DNA of 62,226 nt from Brasilonema angustatum HA4187-MV1 (GTDB taxonomy: Bacteria > Cyanobacteriota > Cyanobacteriia > Cyanobacteriales > Nostocaceae), in the NCBI GenBank assembly GCA_019359695.1, contig JAHHGV010000047.1, positions 1 to 62,226 of the forward strand, written 5' to 3'. The notes beneath the pieces are model-generated. The model saw nothing but the letters and a program-made list of their open reading frames with translations. It had not been told where the DNA came from and did no database searches. The position numbers and the translations under genes are program-made. Of the stretch, positions 35,834-44,723 are shown piece after piece; positions within the stretch are counted from its first letter, which is position 1, and each line of letters opens with the position of its first letter.

Positions 35834-36044
35834 TTGGCCCATAATTGGGCATTATCCTTTAGTGTAAGGGTAATCGTGATGGCGAGTGATAACAAGAATA
35901 TATATCAATAAGTATATGACAGTATGGCATGCCGCAAAACGTAGACAGAGCAGGCGTCTGTTGCTGATTTGTTGAGCATCGCAAAGGAACCTTCATGAGG
36001 CGATCTGCCCAAGGCAGAGCGCGAAGCTATCGCCTGTAAATCCT

Positions 36045-36137
36045 AGGACTTACGCACAAGTTAGGAAAGAACAAGACCGTGAGATTGCGCACTCCTCGTC
36101 GCAACGGGTGCAAGTACGTTATTTTTGCGTAAGTCCT
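36045..36137. mobile_element. MITE family C (AGGACTTACGCA termini)
   Basis: 93 bp bounded by AGGACTTACGCA (36045-36056) and its exact complement TGCGTAAGTCCT (36126-36137). No coding capacity. The same 12-mer occurs as solo ends at 33537-33548 and 59508-59519. It ends 10 bases before the predicted dprA start. Confidence 0.7.
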
Positions 36138-36147
36138 GAATGTATCT

Positions 36148-37323
36148 TTGCTTCTCCAATCTGGGAATAATCAACCCAGTAGACTTGTTGAGGATGGGGA
36201 ATTGGGACAAGAACGTGCATATTGGCTAGCTTGGTCGCAAATTTCTGGAGTTGGTCCAATATTATTACAACGGTTGCAGCAGCATTTTGGTACACTGGCA
36301 GCAGCTTGGGACGCGAAACCTGCACAGTTGGGACAAGTAGAAGGTTTTGGTTTTCAAACGCTGCAAAAAGTAGTGCAACAACGTTCTCGTTTACATCCTG
36401 AACAATTTTTGCAGCAACACCAAGAGCAAAACCCGAATTTTTGGACACCAGCAGATGCAGACTATCCTCGGTTACTACTGGAAATACCTAGCCCACCGCC
36501 TATTGTGTACTATCGTGGTGAAATAGATTTGCAAGAAAATCTGGCACAAAAACAACTCGTCGGGATTGTAGGGACACGCCAACCCTCAGAGTATGGTATG
36601 CGATGGACTCGCCAAATTAGTACAGCTTTGGCGAAAAATGGGTTCACAGTTGTTTCTGGTTTGGCAGAGGGAATTGATACTGAAAGTCACGCCGCTACTG
36701 TGAAAGCTGGAGGACGCACAATCGCAGTTTTAGGTACAGGTGTTGATGTTGTCTATCCATCTAAAAATATGGAACTGTACAAACAGATTTTGACTGCAGG
36801 CTTGGTTGTGAGTGAGTATCCAGCAAAGACGCCACCTGATCGCACCCATTTTCCTCGTCGCAACAGAATTATCGCAGGTTTAAGTCGTGCTGTGCTGGTA
36901 ATGGAAGCACCGGTCAAATCAGGTGCTTTGATTACTGCAAGTTACGCAAATGATTTTGGGCGAGATGTCTATGCACTCCCTGGAAGACTGGATGATCACC
37001 CATCGCAAGGGTGTTTAAAACTACTTAGCCAAGGCGCGATTCCGATTGTTAAGGAATTAGACGAACTATTAAAAATGCTGGGAGCAATACCACAACTGGA
37101 TTCTGTTGAACCATCCCCATCAGTGCAGCAGTTAACTTTACCAAGTTTACCACCAGAACTTCAACGAGTTATGGATGCAATTACTTCAGAAGCTTTAGCG
37201 TTTGATTTTATTGTTCAACAAACGGGCATAGCTACGGCTGAGGTTTCGAGTGCTTTGTTGCAATTGGAGTTGATGGGTTTAGTTTCGCAATTACCGGGGA
37301 TGCGGTATCAACGATGTTTATAA
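36148..37323 (+). CDS. dprA: DNA-processing protein DprA/Smf
   Basis: 391 residues. The Rossmann-like DprA core is complete: GIVGTRQPSEYG, FTVVSGLAEGID, HAATVKAGGRTIAVLGTGVD, YP-type region VVYPSKN, and FPRRNRIIAGLS. A C-terminal winged-helix domain follows. DprA loads RecA on incoming single-stranded DNA during natural transformation. The conserved start should be just before ERAYWLAWSQISG; the TTG at 36148 is the only start in this frame downstream of the MITE stop (TAA at 36130), so the MITE has probably replaced the native leader. Expression may be altered. Confidence 0.9.
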   Translation: MLLQSGNNQPSRLVEDGELGQERAYWLAWSQISGVGPILLQRLQQHFGTLAAAWDAKPAQLGQVEGFGFQTLQKVVQQRSRLHPEQFLQQHQEQNPNFWTPADADYPRLLLEIPSPPPIVYYRGEIDLQENLAQKQLVGIVGTRQPSEYGMRWTRQISTALAKNGFTVVSGLAEGIDTESHAATVKAGGRTIAVLGTGVDVVYPSKNMELYKQILTAGLVVSEYPAKTPPDRTHFPRRNRIIAGLSRAVLVMEAPVKSGALITASYANDFGRDVYALPGRLDDHPSQGCLKLLSQGAIPIVKELDELLKMLGAIPQLDSVEPSPSVQQLTLPSLPPELQRVMDAITSEALAFDFIVQQTGIATAEVSSALLQLELMGLVSQLPGMRYQRCL

Positions 37324-37379
37324 AATTACTCCTTTCGGTAGGGTAAGTAAGATTTATTTTTTAACCGCAGAGGCCCAGA

Positions 37380-37570
37380 GAAGCCAGTATTCGGCTAGAG
37401 TTTCCCGACTTGTAGACGCCCTAAGGGCGTCTACCCGATAGCCGTAAGGCGTGGTGTCAGCCATAGGGTAGCACCTGGCGTAACACAGAGAAAGGAGTCA
37501 ATTCCTATAGGTAATTTTATACCACGGATACCAGGAGACTTTCAAGCCTGTTCCCTGTTCCCTGTTCCCT
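37380..37570. repeat. dispersed palindromic repeat and heptamer array
   Basis: GTAGACGCCC (37413-37422) and GGGCGTCTAC (37426-37435) form a perfect hairpin inside a block starting GTTTCCCGACTTGTAGACGC, which also occurs at 41195-41227 inside a broken gene. CCGATAGCCGTAAGGCGTGG follows, shared with 8220-8240. A TTCCCTG heptamer array is at 37550-37570. Confidence 0.65.
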
Positions 37571-37584
37571 CCCAGCCATAACAA

Positions 37585-37956
37585 CTATTGCGATTCCCCA
37601 TATGCCATATCATTCGCTTCAGCATAACGCTTCATAAATCTCATGAATCGTTCCCAGTGCTCCTCTTGGTCTACTTCAAATTTACATTCTACGCGCTGCA
37701 ACTCATCACCTTCTGGACCCCCAAAAATGAATTGTGTGGAAGATGGAGTGACGCTGATTTCACCTTCTTCGTCTTTTAAAAGCATCGAATTTAAAGGTTG
37801 TTTTGTAAAGGTATTAAATCCTTCCAACGCTTTGAGTTGCTTAAAAATCATCACAACAATACGCTTACCAGAGGTGAGATTACGTCGCAAGCTAACATTG
37901 TTGAGTTCTTCAGTAATGCCAGAAAAAAATTGGATTGAGGGTGTGATAGATGTCAT
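37585..37956 (-). CDS. photosystem II assembly protein Psb28 family, probably Psb28-2
   Basis: 123 residues. The pattern IQFFSGITEELNNVSLRRN, then LLKDEEGEISV, FIFGGPEGDE, and HWERFMRFMKRYAEANDM is that of Psb28. The LNNVSLRRN and GGPEGDE blocks fit the Psb28-2 paralogue rather than canonical Psb28-1. Psb28 proteins bind cytosolic sides of PSII assembly intermediates and protect CP47 and D1 modules. It lies 13 bases downstream of the beta-lactamase-like gene on the same strand, probably co-transcribed. Confidence 0.85.
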   Translation of the reverse strand: MTSITPSIQFFSGITEELNNVSLRRNLTSGKRIVVMIFKQLKALEGFNTFTKQPLNSMLLKDEEGEISVTPSSTQFIFGGPEGDELQRVECKFEVDQEEHWERFMRFMKRYAEANDMAYGESQ

Positions 37957-37969
37957 GAAAAAGGAAAAT

Positions 37970-39709
37970 TTATCGCTGGTAAGGATAATAATACTGTGGA
38001 TTCATCACCGGAGGTGGAACGAGTGGCCCAACGGGTGGCTGATACCCGTTGGAGGGTATAGTGCTTCCCATACCGTTGGGTAGAGGCGGAGTCATCACTG
38101 GGGGTTGATAACCAGTTGTAGGAATTGTGCTTCCTGTGCCGTTGGGTAGAGGCGGAGTCGTCACTGGGGATTGGTAACCAGTTGTAGGAATTGTGCTTCC
38201 TGTGCCGTTGGGTACAGGCGGAGTCGTTACTGGGGATTGGTAACCAGTTGTAGGAATTGTGCTTCCTGTGCCGTTGGGTACAGGTGGAGTCGTCACTGGG
38301 GATTGATAACCAGTTGTAGGAATTGTACTTCCTGAACTAGGAGGTATGGGAGCAGTTGGGCTAAATTGTTGATAAATCGCACGAGAAATTGAAATTATGA
38401 GTTTTTCGGCGCGGGGATCGTTATTAGGACGTTGTACCATAACCGCAACTACATAACGCTTGCCAGTCGGCATATCAACTAAACCTGCATCTGCAAGGGT
38501 TGTGCCAATATCGCCCGTTTTATGGGCAATAGTTGCGCCTGATCCTAAACCAGTAGGCAGGAGCTGATTTCTCACAGTGCGACGCATAATATTTAGTATG
38601 CGATCGCGCGATGCGACACTTACCAAATTTCCTTTATTCACCATTCCTATCAGCTTCCCTAACTCCTTGGGACTTGTGGTATTTGTCCCTGACAAATCAG
38701 GGAGGGGATTGCGAATTGTAGTTGTTGTCAAACCCCAATTGCGGAAACGCTGATTCAGTGTCTCGATACCACCTAAGCGATGAATCAGCATGTTTGCTGC
38801 GGTGTTGTCGCTGATTGTCATCATCTTAGTCGCCACTTCTATGATTGTAAACTGAGTTCCGGCTGGTTTATACTGCATATCCCCAGAACCACCAACAACC
38901 ATTTGCTTGCTCATGGTGAGTATTTCATCCAGGCTAATTTTTCCAGCATCTACATCTTGGAAAAAGGCAATCAAAATCGGAATCTTAATTGTGCTTGCAG
39001 CAGAAAAAGTGGAGGAACCATTCACATCTATATAATTGCCACTGTCTAAATCTACCAAGAAAACTCCTGGTGTGAGATTAGGGTTTGCTGCGGCTAAATT
39101 TTGTACTATAGTTTTTAAAGAAGAAATTTCCTGGGTCAGGAATAAGCCGGAAGCAGCTTCTGAGGGATTTTGGGTCAACTGTGGCTGTGCCTGCCCAATA
39201 GTTGTATCAGATGATGTGCCATTTGATGTGGTGATGCGACTTGCAGGATCTAACACTGATAACGCCGTACCTACGATCGCACCAATACCAACTCCTACAA
39301 TTAACAGCCGTAGGGCATACAAAAATGTTCTTGCCATCGGCTTTAAGCGCGTTTTTTGTCGGGATACACTGACTTTTCTTGGCAACGGCTGCTTCCGCAT
39401 TTGCACATTTTTTGGCTGTACTTTCTTTGGATTGTATGGTGGAATCCTTCCTTTGGCAGCAGCAGTTGGTTTGGCTGGTGTCGGTGGTACTCCTGATCGC
39501 TTTATGGGCGAAGTGAGAGGGATTAGGGGAGGAATCGATTTTATACGTGTAGGCATTGTTCGGCTGTAGGGGGCTTGCTGCTGCTTTGTCGCTTCGACTT
39601 TATTTTGCCCCTGCTTTTGAACTTTGCTCTTAACCGGACGGCGGCTGGTTTTTGGACGCCGTGAGACTGTTTTAATAACGGTTCTCGTTGGCATAAGATA
39701 GGGTAGCAA
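37970..39709 (-). CDS. class A beta-lactamase-like serine hydrolase with repeat tail
   Basis: 579 residues. A basic, proline-rich cytosolic N-terminus (~130 residues) precedes one membrane helix (LRLLIVGVGIGAIVGTALSV). The extracytoplasmic domain has the penicillin-recognising motifs: Ser-x-x-Lys as STIK (Ser ~238), SDN in MTISDNTAAN, and KTG in IAHKTGDIGT. A possible Glu166-equivalent region is not obvious, so it may be a cell-wall hydrolase or inactive rather than a true resistance enzyme. The tail consists of five ~22-residue Pro/Thr repeats (TTGYQSPVTTPPVPNGTGST). Shares an operon-like arrangement with Psb28. Confidence 0.85.
   Translation of the reverse strand: MLPYLMPTRTVIKTVSRRPKTSRRPVKSKVQKQGQNKVEATKQQQAPYSRTMPTRIKSIPPLIPLTSPIKRSGVPPTPAKPTAAAKGRIPPYNPKKVQPKNVQMRKQPLPRKVSVSRQKTRLKPMARTFLYALRLLIVGVGIGAIVGTALSVLDPASRITTSNGTSSDTTIGQAQPQLTQNPSEAASGLFLTQEISSLKTIVQNLAAANPNLTPGVFLVDLDSGNYIDVNGSSTFSAASTIKIPILIAFFQDVDAGKISLDEILTMSKQMVVGGSGDMQYKPAGTQFTIIEVATKMMTISDNTAANMLIHRLGGIETLNQRFRNWGLTTTTIRNPLPDLSGTNTTSPKELGKLIGMVNKGNLVSVASRDRILNIMRRTVRNQLLPTGLGSGATIAHKTGDIGTTLADAGLVDMPTGKRYVVAVMVQRPNNDPRAEKLIISISRAIYQQFSPTAPIPPSSGSTIPTTGYQSPVTTPPVPNGTGSTIPTTGYQSPVTTPPVPNGTGSTIPTTGYQSPVTTPPLPNGTGSTIPTTGYQPPVMTPPLPNGMGSTIPSNGYQPPVGPLVPPPVMNPQYYYPYQR
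38020..38330 (-). repeat. tandem 66-bp coding repeat
   Basis: Five imperfect 66-bp units encode the Pro/Thr-rich tail of the serine hydrolase. The central three are nearly identical at DNA level, indicating recent expansion. Copy number probably varies between strains. Confidence 0.8.
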
Positions 39710-39956
39710 TAAAAGTGTAAAATAAAGAACACATTTAGAAAGGTTTTACTTTATAGGCTAAAGTCACTTTCGATCAATCCCTGATGGGAATTGAAATGTC
39801 TTTTGTGTGCGGACTTTGTAGCCACTCTTTCAATTTACCTCTAAGGCACCTTATTATTTACATTAATTTTTGCTTATAATAGTTAGTCTTTTGAGTTGAG
39901 CTTAAGTTATTATGACAAGTTTTTGGACGATGAGTTAGTACACAAGTTAGGATGAG

Positions 39957-40760
39957 TTAAAAGCCTTGATGATTGTTCCGGTTTTCTAGCGCCCATTCTA
40001 CCTGTCGTAAAATACCACGCAACATAGCAACTTCTCTAGTTTGTAATTGAGCGCGATTATACATTTGCCGAAATGTTTCCATACGGCTAGCTGCTGTATG
40101 GGGATAAAGATATCCAATCTTGAGTAGTAGTGATTCTAACTGTTGGTAGTATTCTTCCAGTATATTCAAAGGTGCAGACTCGTTAACAGATGTAGGAACA
40201 CGCACAGCTAAAGGTGCAGATAATTTTTCACTCTTTATATCCGTGTTTTCTCTAACCGTGTCCTCTTGATTCTCTGTGTCACTTTTTGCTAGTTCATAAC
40301 AGCAAATAGCCACAGCAGTCGCCAAATTCAACGATGGGTAATTAGAACTGGTAGGAATACGAATAAACCGCTGAGCATAATTTAATTCTTCATTACTCAG
40401 TCCTCGATCTTCCCTACCAAAAATGAGCGCGGCTGGTTGTTGCGGTTGATCCAGTAACCAAGGTAGTGCTGTGGAGGGATTTTCTAAGGGGGAGTCCCAG
40501 TGACGAACACGAGCTGTGGTGGCGATCGCCCGCGTACATCCTTGCAATGCTTCTGGTAGCGTCGTCACTGAGACTGCTGACTCTAAAATATCCTTAGCAT
40601 GAACCGCCATTTGAAGTGCTTCACCTGAAAGCGCTTTACATTGAGGATTAACCAACACGAGATGATTTAACCCAAAATTTTTCATCACCCGTGCGATCGA
40701 CCCGACATTTATTGGTCCTGCTGGTTCTACTAGGATAATTCTCACCTGATTTAATGCCAT
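39957..40760 (-). CDS. trmJ: tRNA (cytidine/uridine-2'-O-)-methyltransferase TrmJ-like (SPOUT)
   Basis: 267 residues. The SPOUT knot features are present: VEPAGPINVGSIARVMKNFG at the N-terminus, LIFGREDRGLSNEEL, and SNYPSLNLATAVAICCYELA for the cofactor knot. TrmJ methylates position 32 of certain tRNAs. The C-terminal ~90 residues, with LLLKIGYLYPHTAASRMETF and MLRGILRQVEW, match the TrmJ dimerisation extension. The YPHTAASRM form is the cyanobacterial variant. Confidence 0.85.
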   Translation of the reverse strand: MALNQVRIILVEPAGPINVGSIARVMKNFGLNHLVLVNPQCKALSGEALQMAVHAKDILESAVSVTTLPEALQGCTRAIATTARVRHWDSPLENPSTALPWLLDQPQQPAALIFGREDRGLSNEELNYAQRFIRIPTSSNYPSLNLATAVAICCYELAKSDTENQEDTVRENTDIKSEKLSAPLAVRVPTSVNESAPLNILEEYYQQLESLLLKIGYLYPHTAASRMETFRQMYNRAQLQTREVAMLRGILRQVEWALENRNNHQGF

Positions 40761-40778
40761 TTACTGCCCCTGTGTTAT

Positions 40779-41534
40779 TTACCTGGTTTTAAAAGAAGGC
40801 TGCCGCCATAATCTTGTTGGGTTTGGTGGCGTAAGCAAAAGTCCTCTGTTTGGGTTTTCTGGCGCACGGTTCAATCCTCCATTCGGGTTTGGTGGCGTGA
40901 GCAAAAGTCCTCTGTTTGGGTTTTCTGGTAGACGGTTCAATCCTCCGTTCAAGCTTCCGGGTGCGAGTACAGCCCCGTTAGGGCTAACTCTATCAGTATT
41001 GATATTAACGCGCGTCCCATTCTGATAATAGTAAGTGCTAGAGCCATCGCCATTATTGATTGTTGTGGCAGGAGAAATCGTAGTGCCATTTGGTGTATTA
41101 ATGACACCATTTTGATGAACGCGCGTCCCATAAGGATAATTGAGAATGTTGCCTACACCCTTCGGGTTCGGCAGTTGCTACCCTGCGGGAAGCCGCCTCC
41201 GGCGTCTACAAGTCGGGAAACCCGCCCAACGCACTGCCTCACCAGAACTAGAAGTGGAATCACTTTGTGCCTCAGCCGCAGATGGTGTTAAAAAACTGAC
41301 TCCTAATGTTGTCAGGGCTAATATCAAGAGCTTGAAGACCTTTGGGCGATGATATGTAGAATATCTGGTTACAGGACGCGGCACAACACAATTAGCCTTA
41401 GATATTTCACCTACCTCTACAGTTGAGACTTTACTGAACAACTTAGATGACAGCTTATTTATCGAAAAAACGTTATTCATCTTTCTTGTGTTCAAAGCTT
41501 TTTTTATGAGTGTTGCATTATGGAAGCTTGCCAA
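40779..41534 (-). pseudogene. secreted glycine/asparagine-rich protein, broken by a dispersed repeat
   Basis: The 5' part, with probable start ATG at 41480, carries a signal peptide (FKLLILALTTLGVSFLTPSA-AEAQ). After SSSGEAVRWAG a ~75-bp repeat at about 41150-41222 adds FPTCRRRRRLPAG and a TAG at 41178-41180. The same frame then continues NILNYPYGTRVHQNGVINTP to TAA at 40779-40781, with two repeats of LNR.PENPNRGLLLTPPNPN near the end. The inserted block is the same family as at 37402-37478. Without it a ~205-residue exported protein would result. Function unknown. Confidence 0.7.
41150..41224. repeat. dispersed repeat inserted in the secreted-protein gene
   Basis: Blocks CACCCTTCGGGTTCGGCAG, CTACCCTGCGGGAAGCC, GCCTCCGGCGTCTACAAGTC and GGGAAACCC are shared with the repeats at 27530-27612 and 37402-37478. 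It introduces a stop codon in the host gene. Confidence 0.65.
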
Positions 41535-41559
41535 GTAAGAACTATAGGGGCTTCTATAC

Positions 41560-41694
41560 CTATAGGACTCCTATTTGATTTTTGAAAAAAACTCAGTATA
41601 CCTTTATTGCTTTTCCCTGTTCCCTGTTCCCTGTTCCCTGTTCCCTGTTCCCTGCCCTGACGAGTTGTTCAGGAATCAAACCGGATTCCTATAT
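41560..41694. mobile_element. MITE family B, copy 2
   Basis: Inverted copy of the 19755-19893 element. Termini: CTATAGGACTCCTATTTGAT at the left and ATCAAACCGGATTCCTATAT at the right. The interior is a CCCTGTTCCCTGTT heptamer array (41610-41654) in place of the AACAGGGAACGCTT repeats of copy 1. Confidence 0.65.
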
Positions 41695-41764
41695 GATAGA
41701 AAACTGTTAAGCAACTTCACTCGAAAACACAAAGACGCTGTGTTTTCACGCGAGATTATCAGTC

Positions 41765-41888
41765 TAAGTAGGTAGACGTAATTAATTCGCAGATAGCGGT
41801 AGTGGGAGCATCTTGCTCCCTACTTTATTACCAACGCGGGCTGTCCTGCCCGCACTACATTTTATATTGAATTCAAACCACCTACTTA
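41765..41888. mobile_element. MITE family A, copy 3
   Basis: TAAGTAGGTAGAC at the left and ACCACCTACTTA at the right. The interior contains GGGAGCATCTTGCTCCC and GCGGGCTGTCCTGCCCGC hairpins. As with copy 1, a family B element lies beside it (70 bp away), in the same relative order. Confidence 0.65.
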
Positions 41889-41916
41889 AATTTAAATGTT
41901 AAGCAGGCGAGACTCG

Positions 41917-41958
41917 TGAAAAAACAAGATCCCCGACTTCGTAAGAGTTGTCGGGGAT
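41917..41958 (-). terminator. terminator of the Spy-like gene
   Basis: On the minus strand ATCCCCGAC and GTCGGGGAT arms (41950-41958 and 41929-41937) form a 9-bp stem with a 12-base loop, followed by CTTG and a T-run. It lies 76 bases after the Spy-like stop codon. Confidence 0.7.
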
Positions 41959-42034
41959 TTCAATAGGACTTAATTTTTAGACTGTTCAGCTAGTGAAAAC
42001 TCACATAGCTGTGATCAACAACACTAGTGATAAA

Positions 42035-42478
42035 CTACATATTGGGTTGCTGACGACGAGCACCCTTTTCCTGGCGGTATTTTTGGAGTTGTTCTTTTTG
42101 TTCTGGGGTTAGGACTGCTTCCATTTGCGTTTTCTGTGACTGCATCACTTGCTTTAGTTGGTTTTTCTGATCATCAGAAAGATTTAAAGCAGCAAATCCA
42201 CCTCGTTCCTGGCGGTTTTGCATAGCGGTTTTTAACTGTTCCCGTTGTTGTTCGGTGAGAATTTTGTCAACTTCAGCGCGGGTATTGCTACGGATTTCTT
42301 TGATTTTGGTTTTTTGCTGATCCGTTAGTCCCAAACGTTGGAAAGCTCCTTCTTTTGGCTGAGATTGTGCAACAACTAAGGGCAAAGAGGAGTTTGCTTC
42401 TGCTTTGACGGCGAAGGAAGTTGTAGTTAAACTGAGGGCGATCGCTCCACAAATGAGTGATAAGTTTTTGAGTTTCAT
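42035..42478 (-). CDS. Spy/CpxP-like periplasmic protein with LTxxQ motifs
   Basis: 147 residues from ATG at 42478, which places a signal peptide directly at the N-terminus (MKLKNLSLICGAIALSLTTT); an upstream ATG at 42514 would bury it. The mature protein is helical with repeated L-T/S-x-x-Q motifs: LGLTDQQKTKIKEI, LTEQQREQLK, LNLSDDQKNQLKQV and LTPEQKEQLQ. Spy/CpxP relatives are periplasmic chaperones or stress sensors. A strong terminator follows. No cpx-type kinase adjoins, but a NarL-type pair is divergent 330 bases away. Confidence 0.82.
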   Translation of the reverse strand: MKLKNLSLICGAIALSLTTTSFAVKAEANSSLPLVVAQSQPKEGAFQRLGLTDQQKTKIKEIRSNTRAEVDKILTEQQREQLKTAMQNRQERGGFAALNLSDDQKNQLKQVMQSQKTQMEAVLTPEQKEQLQKYRQEKGARRQQPNM

Positions 42479-42804
42479 CCAAGTCTTTCTGTGCTTTTCT
42501 CCTAGTTGATACAACTATGGTAAGAGTTCAATTTTAAAAGTGACATGAGGAAAAAGTCATGAATAGATCTATGACTAAAGTCATGGATCTATACAATCAG
42601 TAAATTCATCAAGTAATCATGAAGTCTTTTGTTCTGAAATTATCTCTGTAACCAAGAAAGTACTCAGAACTTTCTTTTGCGAAGTAAAGGTTAAAGGGTA
42701 ACAGAAAATACTTTCTCTGTTAAAATTTTCACCAGCAAACCTTAAATGAATAGTGTTGATTTATAGTAAAACTATAAAAACTAGTTGTTCTTGAGTATAT
42801 TTTT

Positions 42805-44016
42805 GTGAGCCGTTCGATTCAATTTTACAATCATCCTTTCCGGTTTCTACTATATTTGGAGTGGGTATTGCTAGCGTTTGCTGCTTTTACAGCAGCTCTA
42901 CCATCTCACCCAGATCGACATCAAACCAGCTTTCCTGAACTGACTATTTGTAGTCTGGTGCTTTTTGGATTGATGGGTTTGAGATTACCAACTCGTAACC
43001 ATATAAGTAAAGTCATTTATACCGCACTGGAAATATCTCTAATTTTGGTAACTGGTTTTTGGGGAGTTAAGGGTGATAGAATTTTTGCTTTTCTTGACAT
43101 CATTTTAGTAACTCGCAGTTGTTTAATTTTTCAGTTACCAAGTCGTTTAATCATCACAGCTTTATCATTTATTTTATTTTTACTAACACTAACAAGTCGA
43201 TTTACAAAAATAAAATTTCTCCCAGGAATGCAAGAGCGTTTTTGGTTTTTCACTCTCAGTTTTGTCTTAGTATTCGTCTTAGCGTTATTATTTGTTTTAC
43301 TATTAATGAATACAGTTTTATCTGAGCGAGAAAGTAGAGAAAAACTAGCCATTGCCAATGATAAACTGCGTCAATATGCTTTGCAAATTGAAAATCAAGC
43401 TACTCTTGAAGAACGCAACCGAATTGCTCGCGAAATACATGATTCTTTAGGACATTCTCTGACAGCTTTGAATTTACAATTAGAAACTGCATTAAAACTT
43501 TTGGAATCGAATCCAACCAAAGCACAAACTTTTTTAGGAAGAGCAAAAGAGTTAGGTTCTAAAGCATTACAAGATGTCCGTCAATCAGTGTCTACGATGC
43601 GTTCTCATCCCTTGCATGAGCAATCTTTGGAAGAGGCGATCGCCGGACTTGTAGAAAATGTTCAACGTTCAACTGGTATAACACTAATTTGTCAAATTCA
43701 CTTAGATCACCCTATTCCAGTTGAAGTTAGCACTGCTGTTTACCGCATTGTCCAAGAATCATTTACAAATATCTGTAAGTATGCACAAGCTACAGAAGTT
43801 AAACTGGAAATAATCACGACTCAAACTAGTTTGCATTTAAAGGTTGAGGACAATGGCATCGGGTTTAATTTAACACAAAATACCACTGGTTTTGGACTTC
43901 AAAGTATGCGCGATCGCACTTTGGCACTCAATGGTCATTTTCATATTAATAGTGCTCCTGGTTCTGGTTGCAAAATGACAGCTTATATTCCCTTATCTAA
44001 AGTTACCACAAACTAA
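42805..44016 (+). CDS. NarL-type sensor histidine kinase
   Basis: 403 residues from GTG at 42805. The N-terminal ~180 residues form about six hydrophobic segments (FLLYLEWVLLAFAAFTAALP … FFTLSFVLVFVLALLFVLLL). HisKA_3 follows with the phospho-accepting His in RNRIAREIHDSLGHSLTAL, then a HATPase with VEDNGIGF and GFGLQSMRDR. This is the LiaS/DesK class. It precedes its regulator by 25 bases. The membrane sensing domain resembles no named type I know. Confidence 0.9.
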   Translation: MSRSIQFYNHPFRFLLYLEWVLLAFAAFTAALPSHPDRHQTSFPELTICSLVLFGLMGLRLPTRNHISKVIYTALEISLILVTGFWGVKGDRIFAFLDIILVTRSCLIFQLPSRLIITALSFILFLLTLTSRFTKIKFLPGMQERFWFFTLSFVLVFVLALLFVLLLMNTVLSERESREKLAIANDKLRQYALQIENQATLEERNRIAREIHDSLGHSLTALNLQLETALKLLESNPTKAQTFLGRAKELGSKALQDVRQSVSTMRSHPLHEQSLEEAIAGLVENVQRSTGITLICQIHLDHPIPVEVSTAVYRIVQESFTNICKYAQATEVKLEIITTQTSLHLKVEDNGIGFNLTQNTTGFGLQSMRDRTLALNGHFHINSAPGSGCKMTAYIPLSKVTTN

Positions 44017-44041
44017 TTTAACGACAGAAAATAAATAAGTG

Positions 44042-44713
44042 ATGACTAATCTGATTAAAGTTTTAATTGTAGATGACCAAAGTTTAATTCGTCAAGGATT
44101 AAAAGCATTATTGGAATTAGAAGAAGATTTAGAAATCGTCGCAGAGGCAGAAAATGGGGAAATTGCAATTCATTTAGTTGAAGAATTCTATCCAGATGTG
44201 GTACTCATGGATATTAGAATGCCTATTATGGATGGTGTTGCAGCAACTCGGGAAATTCAAAAGCGTTTTCCCAAAACTAAAGTTTTAGTACTAACAACCT
44301 TTGATGATGATGAGTATGTAAAAACCGCTTTACAGAATGGAGCGATGGGTTATTTGCTAAAAGATACACCTTCAGAAGAGTTGGCTGTTGCTATTCGTGC
44401 TGTTAACAAAGGATACACTCAATTGGGGCCAGGAATAGTTAAAAAACTTTTCGCCCAGTTTTCTAGTGTAACACCAACCAAGTCACCATCTCCACCAGAT
44501 AGCTTAGCTGAACTAACTCCTAGAGAAAAAGAAGTTTTGCGATTGATTGCTACAGGTGCTAGTAACCGAGAAATTGCACAACAACTTTATATTTCTGAAG
44601 GGACAGTGAAGAATCACGTCACAAATATCTTGAATAGTTTAGATTTGCGCGATCGCACCCAAGCTGCAATTTTTGCTAATTCTTTTTTACCCTATCTAAG
44701 TCACCCTAGTTAA
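44042..44713 (+). CDS. NarL/LuxR-type response regulator
   Basis: 223 residues from ATG at 44042 (GTG three bases earlier is possible). Receiver: VDDQ, phospho-acceptor Asp in VVLMDIRMP, Thr-type switch VLVLTTFDD and Lys in YLLKDTP. LuxR helix-turn-helix: [32 protein letters not shown]. Operon partner of the preceding kinase, LiaR/DesR class. Targets unknown; the Spy-like gene is divergently placed and could be one. Confidence 0.92.
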   Translation: MTNLIKVLIVDDQSLIRQGLKALLELEEDLEIVAEAENGEIAIHLVEEFYPDVVLMDIRMPIMDGVAATREIQKRFPKTKVLVLTTFDDDEYVKTALQNGAMGYLLKDTPSEELAVAIRAVNKGYTQLGPGIVKKLFAQFSSVTPTKSPSPPDSLAELTPREKEVLRLIATGASNREIAQQLYISEGTVKNHVTNILNSLDLRDRTQAAIFANSFLPYLSHPS

Positions 44714-44723
44714 AAGTTTATTT

